This document shows positions 43,176-50,634 of a DNA stretch of 64,000 bases, one piece after another. The stretch's first letter is position 1. Each line of letters opens with the position of its first letter. The notes under the pieces are model-generated. The model was not told the origin of the DNA. It saw only the letters and a program-made list of their open reading frames with translations, and did not search any database. A program made the translations under genes and the position numbers. The stretch lies in NCBI GenBank assembly GCA_903899945.1, contig CAIULA010000022.1:18487-82486 (forward strand). The letters run 5' to 3'. This DNA comes from an uncultured Alphaproteobacteria bacterium (GTDB lineage: Bacteria; Pseudomonadota; Alphaproteobacteria; Paracaedibacterales; CAIULA01).

Positions 43176-45344
43176 ATGGTTAATATTTTTAAATTGGTTC
43201 GCAGTTATTTTTTAAAAAGACAGCTTAGATTTGACGTTTTGACTAGCTTCTTTATTCTTCAAATTATTACAGCTATATCAATAATGTTTTACATGTATAG
43301 CGCTAATAAGGAAACTCTTATTGATTTTTCTGATAAAATGATGGAAGACCTGAGTGATGCTAAAATTGACTCGATTAATCACCATTTTAAAGGCGTTCAG
43401 AACTCTGTTGCATTGGGATCTTATCTTATTAATCGCCCTCAAGACGTGGATATAAACAATAAAAAACTAGTAGAATACATGATTGGAACTGTAAAACAGT
43501 ACCCTTATTTAGAGAGCGTGTTTATCGGTATGGAAACTGGACGCTTTATGCAGGTCAAATTATTGGGGGAAGGGTCCACTTACAGATCTTTGACCACAAA
43601 GCTTCTTCCAAAAAATGCAACTATTGCTGTTAGAATTCTTGACCGAGGTGAGAATCATAAAGAAGAAACTTGGTATTATCTTAATCAAGAAGGAAAGGTT
43701 TTAGAACAAGAGAAGTTACCAGATTTTGAGATCACTTTTGATCATCGAGTTCGTGAGTGGTATACTAAAGCCATGCAAATGGAAACACAAATTTGGACTG
43801 ATATTTACATTTTTAGTACAACAAAGCTTCCAGGTGTAGCAACGGCGCATCCTTTGCAAAATGAAAGTGGAAAGTATATAGGAGTGATAGGTTCTGACAT
43901 TCCTTTAACAAGTTTATCAGGGATTTTAAAGAATAACTCGGTTAAAGGACTTGCGATGATTATTAATAAAAAAGGTGAGATTGTTGCGCATCCGACCGAG
44001 AAAAATACGGCAAGAGTGGTTAATACTGCTGACACGCAGCTAGTCACTTTAGAAGAGTTTGGAGATAAGGTTTCTTTCAACAGTTACAAAAGCTTTATAT
44101 CCACTCAAGAACATCGTTTTATTTTTGACTATGATAGCACCCAATATATAGCGACCTATAAAGAATTTGACCAATCATTCTTTAAAAACTGGATATTTAC
44201 GGTCATAACGCCAATGGATGTATTTATTGGGAAAGTTAAATCGACTCAGGAAAAATGCTTATTGATTTCTTTGGTAATTCTCTTTTTATCAATTTTCGTT
44301 GTTGGATTAATTGCCCATCGAATTGCAAGACCGATTAACGCTCTTGCTGATCAAGCGAATCGAATTACGAGTTTTGATTTAAGTGATGTTGATGAAGTGA
44401 GATCAGGAATTGTGGAAATTCAGAAACTTCAATCTTCCATTTCACGAATGCGTCACAGTTTATCTTCATTTGGAAAATTCGTTCCTAAAGCCCTTGTAAG
44501 AAAATTGATAGATAAGGGAATAGATGTAAAAGTGGGGGGTAAAATGAAAAATGTTACCTTACTTTTTACAGATATTGCAGGTTTTACAACGATTTCTGAA
44601 ACTTATCCTGCTGATAAGTTGATGAATCATTTATCTGACTATTTTGATGAAATGACGCAAATAATCATTGATGAAAATGGTACGGTTGATAAATACATTG
44701 GTGACGCAATTATGTCCTTTTGGGGGGCGCCTGGAAATGATAAAGATCATGCACTGCATGCATGTAAATCGGCTCTTCTTTGTCAAAGACGTCTTCTTGA
44801 TCTAAACCGCAAATGGGGTTTTGAAAAGAAGCCAATTTTGTTTACTAGAATGGGTCTTCATACAGGTGACGTTATTGTTGGAAACCTTGGATCTACTGAA
44901 AGATTGAACTATACGGCTATTGGAGATTCAGTGAATTTAGCTGCTAGATTAGAAGGTGTTAACAAAAATTACGGCTCATGTGTCATCATCAGTCAAGCTA
45001 CCTATAAGCATATTCAAGACTATGCAGTTGTAAGGCCATTGGATGTGGTTGCTGTAAAAGGAAAAAACGAGGGTATTAAAATCTTTGAACTGATAGCTTT
45101 ACAAAATACAGATCCTTTATTATTGCCAACAAATGAACAGCTTAAATTTACAGAACAATTTGCTCGTGGATTTACTTTATACCTAGAGCAACGCTGGGAT
45201 GAAGCGATTGAAGCTTTTAAAGATATACAGCTTCGTTATCCAGAAGATATTCCTTGTAGGCTTTATATAGAAAGATGTGAGGCTTATAAAAAGACACCTC
45301 CGGGCGCAGATTGGGATGGGGTGAATCATTTGCATAGTAAATAG
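43176..45344 (+). CDS. Membrane Cache-HAMP adenylate/guanylate cyclase (class III)
   Basis: Two membrane segments (about residues 22-42 and 365-388) enclose a periplasmic Cache-type sensor domain with YLESVFIGMETGRFMQV, VREWYTKA and GSDIPLTSLSGIL. A HAMP linker follows (RIARPINALADQANRI). The class III cyclase domain (about 445-640) has VTLLFTDIAGFTTISE, the metal-site Asp pair with KYIGDAIMSFWGAP, and RMGLHTGDVIVGNLGS...NYTAIGDSVNLAARLE. A short TPR-like tail ends the protein (LEQRWDEAIEAF). It should make cAMP (or cGMP) in the cytoplasm in response to a periplasmic ligand. ATG 43176, with AAGG upstream, is preferred to GTG 43131. Confidence 0.88.
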   Translation: MVNIFKLVRSYFLKRQLRFDVLTSFFILQIITAISIMFYMYSANKETLIDFSDKMMEDLSDAKIDSINHHFKGVQNSVALGSYLINRPQDVDINNKKLVEYMIGTVKQYPYLESVFIGMETGRFMQVKLLGEGSTYRSLTTKLLPKNATIAVRILDRGENHKEETWYYLNQEGKVLEQEKLPDFEITFDHRVREWYTKAMQMETQIWTDIYIFSTTKLPGVATAHPLQNESGKYIGVIGSDIPLTSLSGILKNNSVKGLAMIINKKGEIVAHPTEKNTARVVNTADTQLVTLEEFGDKVSFNSYKSFISTQEHRFIFDYDSTQYIATYKEFDQSFFKNWIFTVITPMDVFIGKVKSTQEKCLLISLVILFLSIFVVGLIAHRIARPINALADQANRITSFDLSDVDEVRSGIVEIQKLQSSISRMRHSLSSFGKFVPKALVRKLIDKGIDVKVGGKMKNVTLLFTDIAGFTTISETYPADKLMNHLSDYFDEMTQIIIDENGTVDKYIGDAIMSFWGAPGNDKDHALHACKSALLCQRRLLDLNRKWGFEKKPILFTRMGLHTGDVIVGNLGSTERLNYTAIGDSVNLAARLEGVNKNYGSCVIISQATYKHIQDYAVVRPLDVVAVKGKNEGIKIFELIALQNTDPLLLPTNEQLKFTEQFARGFTLYLEQRWDEAIEAFKDIQLRYPEDIPCRLYIERCEAYKKTPPGADWDGVNHLHSK

Positions 45345-45369
45345 TTAAGATCGGAAAATCCCGCTTTTC

Positions 45370-45431
45370 TTAAAGGCTTAATGTTTATATAATGAAGGAA
45401 CTGGAGATAACGCTTAAAATTAAGCCTTTAA
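45370..45431. repeat. Perfect 13-bp inverted repeat downstream of the cyclase gene
   Basis: TTAAAGGCTTAAT (45370-45382) and its exact complement (45419-45431) enclose 36 bp that include TATAAT (45386-45391). It may end the cyclase transcript or hold the promoter of the UDG-family gene. Confidence 0.6.
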
Positions 45432-45498
45432 CCTTGAGAGTTTGTATGAAAAATGAACGTATTTTTGCAATTTTTCTAGTCTAAAATTTGAAATATCG

Positions 45499-46089
45499 AT
45501 GGATTCTCAAAGAGCATTTCAAGATCTCTTAAAGAATGTTAGAGCCTGTAACTTTTGCGAAGAATTTTTGCCTTTTGAAGCTCGGCCCATTGTTAGAGCG
45601 CAGCCTAGTTGTAGGGTGCTTATTATTGGACAAGCACCAGGAAACAGAGTTCATCAAACAGGAATTCCATTTAATGATCCAAGTGGTGATCGTTTAAGGA
45701 ATTGGTTAAATATTGATCGTGCGACTTTTTATGATGATAGTCGCATAGCTATTATCCCAATGGGTTTTTGTTACCCAGGGAAAAATCCAAAGGGAGGAGA
45801 CAATCCTCCTAGATCAGAATGTGCTTTGCATTGGCATAAAAAGATAATGGAGAAGCTTACAGTTATTGAGCTGACCCTTTTGGTCGGACGATATTCACAG
45901 CTTTATTATTTAGGAAAAAAAACCAAAAGATCAGGAACAGAAACAATCTTGGCGTGGAGAGAGTATTTGCCAAAATTTCTTCCTATGCCTCATCCTAGTT
46001 GGCGCAATAATGCTTGGCTTAGAAAAAATCCATGGTTTGAAAAAGAAATTTTACCCTATTTGCGCGAACGGCTTGATGAGCTTCTTTAA
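45499..46089 (+). CDS. Uracil-DNA glycosylase superfamily protein
   Basis: The protein belongs to the UDG fold: an N-terminal CxxC-type segment (RACNFCEEF), LIIGQAPGNRVHQTGIPF with the active-site loop GQAPG, FNDPSGDRLRNWL, and the leucine-loop counterpart MPHPSWRNNAWLRKNPWF. It resembles the widespread 'uracil-DNA glycosylase family protein' clade of about 190 aa, whose activity is mostly untested, rather than canonical Ung. It may have lost the cysteines of the Fe-S type (family 4). No operon partner is evident. Role in base excision repair is inferred. Confidence 0.8.
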   Translation: MDSQRAFQDLLKNVRACNFCEEFLPFEARPIVRAQPSCRVLIIGQAPGNRVHQTGIPFNDPSGDRLRNWLNIDRATFYDDSRIAIIPMGFCYPGKNPKGGDNPPRSECALHWHKKIMEKLTVIELTLLVGRYSQLYYLGKKTKRSGTETILAWREYLPKFLPMPHPSWRNNAWLRKNPWFEKEILPYLRERLDELL

Positions 46090-46253
46090 TTTTTTATTTT
46101 TTCTACCCACCTATCATCCTTTTTTGTATATTTCTGTTTAACTGCTGTCCATGCAACTTTGTGAGATACTTGTTCTCTTTTCTCTGAGGTTCTTCTTTTA
46201 GAGGGCTTTTTGTATTCTTTCCAGGCAGAATTAAAGGCAGCGTGATAAATATC
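46086..46253 (-). pseudogene. ChaB-family remnant lacking the N-terminus
   Basis: On the minus strand a 55-codon frame reads DIYHAAFNSAWKEYKK, then SHKVAWTAVKQKYTKKDDRW, the C-terminal two-thirds of the ChaB fold (IY-AFN-AW...A-VAW-AVK--Y). A TAA stands directly before the first Asp, and no start or N-terminal LP-x-HAQ segment is found upstream in any frame. It appears truncated and dead. Its 3' end overlaps the end of the UDG-family gene by a few bases. ChaB proteins are small and of uncertain function. Confidence 0.65.
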
Positions 46254-46418
46254 TTACACAACCAAAATAGAGTAATCATACTATTATTTAAATGATTAAT
46301 AGTCCTTTGTTTCTGAAGTGTAAAGCCCTAATATTCTGATTGAAAAGAACTGAAAAATGAGTTAAATGTTAGACGAAAATCTTCTTGACCAAATGATATT
46401 TAACGCAGGAGGTCTCTT
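46254..46418. other. Intergenic DNA before the HAD gene
   Basis: AT-rich spacer of 165 bp that should contain the promoter of the HAD gene. The SD AGGAGG is at 46409-46414. No other feature was seen. Confidence 0.4.
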
Positions 46419-47111
46419 ATGGAAAACTCTAAATTTCACTCTTCAATTAAAGCTGTTATTTTTGACTGTGATGGCGTTTTGCTTGATTCGGAAGAGATAG
46501 GCGGACGTATAGAAGTGAATGCATTAAAAAAACTAGGTATTTCTATTGAAGAAGAGGAGTACAATGGGCGATTTTCTGGGGTTACTACAGCACAGGCTCT
46601 CCAGACCGTAACAAAAGAATCCGGGGTTTCTATCAGCGATGCCATGATAGATGAAATTGAAAATGAAATTACAGTGGCTTTGGAAAAAGAAGTCAAAGTT
46701 ATTCCCAATATACCGGAAACCTTGAGAGCAATTCACTTACCAAAAGCCGTAGCCTCAAACAGTCATTTGCCCCGGTTACTCAAACTTCTTAATTCACGCC
46801 ATTTAGATCAGTACTTTGATGATTGTATTTTTAGCGCTGACATGGTGAGCAAGCCTAAGCCTCACCCAGATCTTTATCAATTTGCTGCCAAAAAAATGGG
46901 GGTTTTGCCGTTTGAATGCTTGGTTATTGAAGATAGCCCCACAGGAGCGCAAGCTGCTCATAAAGCAGGCATGAAAGTCTTAGGATTTATAGGAACTGCC
47001 CAAAGTCAAAAAATTTCAGATAAACGGTTTTTCGAAGCAGGAGTAGATATCGTATTTAATGATATGCTGCAGTTGCCAGAATTAATTCAGTTAGAAAATC
47101 ACTGTTATTAA
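46419..47111 (+). CDS. HAD-superfamily phosphatase (phosphoglycolate phosphatase/beta-PGM-like)
   Basis: The HAD motifs are in order: motif I FDCDGVLLDSEEI (nucleophile Asp), motif II AVASNSH, motif III SKPKPHP and motif IV VIEDSPTGAQAAHKAGM. A helical C1 cap lies between I and II. At 230 aa it matches the GPH/beta-phosphoglucomutase-like subfamily. These act on small phosphorylated sugars or 2-phosphoglycolate; the substrate cannot be set from sequence. The strong SD AGGAGG fixes the ATG at 46419. Confidence 0.85.
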   Translation: MENSKFHSSIKAVIFDCDGVLLDSEEIGGRIEVNALKKLGISIEEEEYNGRFSGVTTAQALQTVTKESGVSISDAMIDEIENEITVALEKEVKVIPNIPETLRAIHLPKAVASNSHLPRLLKLLNSRHLDQYFDDCIFSADMVSKPKPHPDLYQFAAKKMGVLPFECLVIEDSPTGAQAAHKAGMKVLGFIGTAQSQKISDKRFFEAGVDIVFNDMLQLPELIQLENHCY

Positions 47112-47163
47112 TGTGAGTTCGTGACTAGAAAAACTTGCACAGTACGTTTTCATTAAAAAAGTA

Positions 47164-47196
47164 AAAAAATCCTCGCAGCAATTACGAGGATAAAAA
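47164..47196 (-). terminator. Rho-independent terminator of the OMP gene
   Basis: Minus strand: ATCCTCG, a 9-nt loop, CGAGGAT, then T7. On the plus strand the A7 and A6 flanks make it possibly bidirectional, also serving the HAD gene. Confidence 0.8.
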
Positions 47197-47231
47197 AGCC
47201 TCTTTTAGATAATTTTTATAAAAGAAGATTG

Positions 47232-47924
47232 CTAAAATAAATAAACAATCTTGGCAACGACGCGGTGTTCAGTGGGAGTGTAGCTGTAACCACGTTGAGC
47301 TCCATTGATTACCGTTGTATCTTTGCGCGGCTCAAGCTTTCCCATTAATGCATAGGAATATTCTGCACCCACTAAAAGAGAATTAGAAACTTTGCAAAGG
47401 GCACCTAAGCTTGGAACAATACCACGAATCGATTTTGTAAATTTCTCAGATGGTACGGTTCCATAAGTGAGATTTGTGTATTTTAATTCAAACTTGTTCA
47501 TCTCATAGGCCAATTTGGTATACATCATCACCTTAGGGTTCATGACAGCACCAATTATGATGCCAGCCCCTAATATCATTTTGTGACTAATATTTGCTTT
47601 CCCCTCAATAGGGCCATTAGGGATTTGTAAGTCTTTTTTTGCATTAGGGCCTGCCATGGCTGCATAAGCTTCGCCACCCAAGACAAGCTTTGAATCGCCC
47701 ATTTGCTTGATATAACCTAAGTTACCACCGGCTAAGTAACCGATTGCATTGACTTTTTGTTTTCCTGCCGGAGAGGAAGTACCGTTAGAGTATTCATGCG
47801 TTCCTTGAAGCATCGCAGCTCCTACTGTGCCGCCAGCATAAAAACCTGTAAAGTTAGCAGAAGCAGCGGTGATACTTGCTCCCATTAAAGAGGCCATTAC
47901 CAACCAGAATCTATTTCTTTTCAT
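47232..47924 (-). CDS. Outer-membrane beta-barrel protein (Omp25/Omp31-like)
   Basis: A signal peptide (residues 1-23, cut after SANA-type ASA) is followed by FTGFYAGGTVGAAML, the typical first strand of alphaproteobacterial OmpA-like small barrels, then alternating strands with Gly/aromatic pattern and a terminal phenylalanine (VVAKIVYLF). It is 230 aa, about eight strands. Members are abundant surface proteins in Brucella, Bartonella and relatives. It is monocistronic, with its own terminator at 47164-47196. Confidence 0.85.
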   Translation of the reverse strand: MKRNRFWLVMASLMGASITAASANFTGFYAGGTVGAAMLQGTHEYSNGTSSPAGKQKVNAIGYLAGGNLGYIKQMGDSKLVLGGEAYAAMAGPNAKKDLQIPNGPIEGKANISHKMILGAGIIIGAVMNPKVMMYTKLAYEMNKFELKYTNLTYGTVPSEKFTKSIRGIVPSLGALCKVSNSLLVGAEYSYALMGKLEPRKDTTVINGAQRGYSYTPTEHRVVAKIVYLF

Positions 47925-48097
47925 TTTCTAGGACCTTTTCTTAAAATTTGCCTTTGGCAGAACTTTAGAAGTTCAAGATTATGCCGTCAATGCTCATTAG
48001 GGAAGATTGCAAAAAATTTAGAAAAAGTGTGTTGTCCTTTACACAGTTGTTAGGTATAGATGTATCCAAGTATTTTTTGTTTGAGGAGGATAGGTCC

Positions 48098-48499
48098 ATG
48101 AAAACTTATGGGTTGATCCAATCCTATTATCTAGCTTTTAACAATAGAGATTTAGCAGAATTATTGAAAACTCTCCATCCCGAGGTCACCTATGATACTT
48201 TTTTAGGGGAAACAAAAACTGGATTTGATGCTTTTAAGAAACACATGGAATTTTGCTTTGAGTGCGTTAAAGAGACTATTCATGATTTAATTATTCTTAG
48301 CAGCAATGATGATCAGAACGCTGCAGCGAAGTTTATTTGTGATGGTGAATATGTCAAAACTATTACGGGTTATCCTGAAGCCCGCAACCAAAAGTACAGT
48401 GTTGAGTGCTATACATTTTTTGAACTTAGAGACGGTCTTATTTACAGGGTCACCAGTTACTTTAATGAAAAAAATTGGTTAGCGCAGCTTGCAGCATAA
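48098..48499 (+). CDS. NTF2-like / SnoaL-like small protein
   Basis: The ATG at 48098 follows the strong SD GAGGAGG. The 133-aa product has the NTF2 (SnoaL/ketosteroid isomerase-like) layout: LIQSYYLAFNNRDLAELLKTLHPEVTYD, then FDAFKKHMEFCFECVKE, FICDGEYVKT and a closing FFELRDGLIYRVTSYFN. These proteins bind or isomerise small hydrophobic molecules; no function can be assigned. The open frame runs 39 codons further upstream without an SD, into the divergent promoter region. Confidence 0.75.
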   Translation: MKTYGLIQSYYLAFNNRDLAELLKTLHPEVTYDTFLGETKTGFDAFKKHMEFCFECVKETIHDLIILSSNDDQNAAAKFICDGEYVKTITGYPEARNQKYSVECYTFFELRDGLIYRVTSYFNEKNWLAQLAA

Positions 48500-48511
48500 G
48501 AGAATTGCTAA

Positions 48512-48568
48512 GTGGGTTAGTTTAGTTTTCATCACCATTGTCCGGAACGAAGTGACGTTGCAACCCAC
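48512..48568. repeat. REP-like imperfect palindrome
   Basis: GTGGGTT (48512-48518) pairs with AACCCAC (48562-48568). The interior TCATCAC...GAAGTGACG also pairs in part, and CGGAACGAAGTGACG resembles the core of REP-type palindromes in related genomes. It lies between the NTF2-like gene and the end of pfkA. Confidence 0.5.
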
Positions 48569-48597
48569 ATAACTTGAAATATCTCGATTATATATTA

Positions 48598-49683
48598 CTA
48601 ATCCAGTTCACCCAAATAAATACCCAGGCTTTTTGCTGTTTTGACCATAATTTCATCGAGTTGAACGGCTTGGTAATGATCAATGGCATCAGCAATCGGT
48701 ATATCAATAACTTGACGATGTTGCCATGCAACCATGCGATCGAATTTATTCTGAGCAATAAGATTAACGGCTGTTACGCCAAAAGCTGAGGCAATAACAC
48801 GATCCCAGGCCGAGGGCTGTCCTCCACGCTGAACATGACCAAGGGCGGTCACTCTGGTTTCAGCGCCGGTAATTTTTTGGATTTTTTCACCCAAATATTG
48901 ACCAATGCCACCGTAACGAGGACGTACTCCATCAATGGCAACGGTTGCTGCTTCTCCATTTTCTTTTTTGACGGATTCTGCAACGATTACAAGGGCAAAA
49001 TTACGTCCATTAGCAGCAAGTGATTTTATTTTTTTGCAAATGTTTTCAAGGGTATAAGGTATTTCAGGAATCAGAATGACATCTGCTCCTCCTGCAACAC
49101 CAGCGCCAATGGCAATATGACCGGCATCTCTTCCCATGACTTCTAAAACCATCACGCGCTGATGACTGGCTGCGGTTGGTTGAAGGCGATCGAGTGCTTC
49201 TGTTGCAACATCAAGGGCTGTTGCATAACCAATGGCAATTTCTGTATGCCCTAAATCGTTATCAATGGTTTTTGGAATTGTAACTAAATTTAAATTACCT
49301 TTTTGAGCAAGACGCCTTAAGATCCTCATGCTTCCGTCACCACCAATGCCAATTAATGCATCAAGGCCTAGATCATGGTAGCCGGCTATGAAATCACCAG
49401 AACGATCGTTGCGAGTTCCATCTGAATTAGGAAAGCTAAAAGGGTCGTCTTTATTTGTGCTGCCGAGCATAGTTCCGCCGCTTCTAAGCATCATGCTATC
49501 GCAATGGTTTAGGGTGAGCTCAATATATTCAAGGGGACGATTGATAAGGCCGGTGGTCCCTTTGCGGATACCGATTACAGTCCAACCGTAAGTTTCTTGT
49601 GCATGGTAAGTAATAGCTCTGATGGCAGCGTTTAACCCTGCGCAATCTCCGCCACTTGTTAAGACTCCAACACGTTTACTCAT
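48598..49683 (-). CDS. pfkA: 6-phosphofructokinase, PfkA family
   Basis: Phosphofructokinase makes fructose-1,6-bisphosphate. Motifs are GVLTSGGDCAGLNAAIRAI, GIGGDGSMRI (GGDGS, the glycine of ATP enzymes), IPKTIDNDLGHTEIAIG (a lysine where E. coli PfkA has glycine), MGRDAGHIAIGAG and ALGHVQRGGQPSAWDR. The G/K combination is that of the cyanobacterial-type PFK group, so the phosphate donor (ATP or PPi) is not certain; ATP is more likely. At 361 aa it is full length. With gap and tkt it supports a working glycolytic/pentose-phosphate core. Confidence 0.92.
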   Translation of the reverse strand: MSKRVGVLTSGGDCAGLNAAIRAITYHAQETYGWTVIGIRKGTTGLINRPLEYIELTLNHCDSMMLRSGGTMLGSTNKDDPFSFPNSDGTRNDRSGDFIAGYHDLGLDALIGIGGDGSMRILRRLAQKGNLNLVTIPKTIDNDLGHTEIAIGYATALDVATEALDRLQPTAASHQRVMVLEVMGRDAGHIAIGAGVAGGADVILIPEIPYTLENICKKIKSLAANGRNFALVIVAESVKKENGEAATVAIDGVRPRYGGIGQYLGEKIQKITGAETRVTALGHVQRGGQPSAWDRVIASAFGVTAVNLIAQNKFDRMVAWQHRQVIDIPIADAIDHYQAVQLDEIMVKTAKSLGIYLGELD

Positions 49684-50050
49684 GTATCCCCATCTTTAGT
49701 CGTCAAATAGAAATGAAAACGAACTTTTACAGGATATGATAATTAATGACGTTTTGTACAGATAGCAAGTTGATGGAAATTATCTTCTTTAGTCATAGTG
49801 ATACCTGCAGGCAACAATTATTAAGGTATTGCGTTGCCATAATAAGGATATATATATTAAACAGACGTTGATTGAATGTATCACCTTTATGGGAGACTAT
49901 TAAAAGATAGCCGACAAAAGTCATTTAAGATAATTACGTATAAGATCGGAAATTGTAAATTTATGTAATTTTTTTTTCGATGAAGCAGAAGGTTATCCTC
50001 TATCGGAAAATATTCAAAAAATATCAAAAAAAGCTGCTACGACTGCAATT
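49684..50050. other. Intergenic region with no clear gene
   Basis: It holds the promoter of pfkA (minus) near 49690-49760 and a GGCAAC/GTTGCC inverted repeat (49810-49838). A 30-codon frame from ATG 49879 and a 21-codon frame from ATG 49980 have no convincing SD. The frame of the following gene is open from 49932 but has no ATG/GTG/TTG before 50051. Confidence 0.35.
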
Positions 50051-50407
50051 TTGTGCTTAAACGCAGTTTCTTTTTCTATGGCAAGCGGTTATTACGAAGG
50101 GTTATACAGAGAACGAGTGGGGCAAACTCATAGAATACGACACATCGCTCCTCTATCAAGTAGTGTGAATACTTTTTTACAAGAATCAAGTGACCGTATA
50201 TTAGACAGGCTTTGTGAAGTTGGACAAAGTTTAGAACGCTGGGGCACTTCCATACATGAAGAAATTCATGGCTTTCCTAATCTTTTTAGATCTAGTGTGA
50301 GAGTTCCTTTTGCTTTCGGAATTGAATTGAGAATACCTCGCAAGCCTTTTGAGAGTCTTGGAATCACTGAAGAAATTGAAGAAGCGATAAGTTACTTCAC
50401 CAGCTAG
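50051..50407 (+). CDS. Hypothetical protein with signal-like N-terminus, start uncertain
   Basis: The frame is open from 49932 and reads ISKKAATTAILCLNAVSFSMASG at its signal-like part (49 to 72 bases before and after 50051), which looks like a Sec signal peptide. The only start codons are TTG at 50051, in the middle of that signal, and ATG at 50078 after its core. So the original start has probably been lost, and the gene may be a pseudogene. The mature part (about 105 aa) is charged and helical and matches nothing I know. An alternative 21-codon frame starts at ATG 49980. Confidence 0.4.
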   Translation: MCLNAVSFSMASGYYEGLYRERVGQTHRIRHIAPLSSSVNTFLQESSDRILDRLCEVGQSLERWGTSIHEEIHGFPNLFRSSVRVPFAFGIELRIPRKPFESLGITEEIEEAISYFTS

Positions 50408-50485
50408 TTATATTTTATATTAAATACGAAGTGTTAAGGGCCAGTTGTGCAAACAGGTCTCTTAATGCTAAATGTTATACTCAAG

Positions 50486-50592
50486 GTGTCTCAAAAAGCC
50501 GGGCAGGCGTTTGAGGGTCAAGGAACGGAGTGTATATTAAATACATGAGTACCGCAGACCCCGAAAAACAACAAACCCGGGATTTGAAACAC
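50486..50592. repeat. Long imperfect palindrome (REP-like) before tyrS
   Basis: GTGTCTCAAAAAGCCGGG (50486-50503) pairs imperfectly with CCCGGGATTTGAAACAC (50576-50592). GAGGGTC pairs with GACCCC, and the centre GTGTATATTAAATACAT is itself nearly palindromic. The GGAACGGAGTG core resembles the repeats at 15630 and 48512. The apparent extra N-terminus of tyrS is this element read in frame. Confidence 0.6.
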
Positions 50593-50634
50593 GAGGGGTA
50601 TATTAAGGATAGAAATTTTAAAAGGTTGATTTCA

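Noticed and set aside
43023..45431. Cyclase gene as cargo of a mobile element
   Set aside because: The flanking inverted repeats differ in sequence, lie each within one side, and no transposase or target duplication is present.
49879..49971. 30-codon frame from ATG 49879
   Set aside because: A GGGAG lies inside it rather than before it, and the peptide has no recognisable features.
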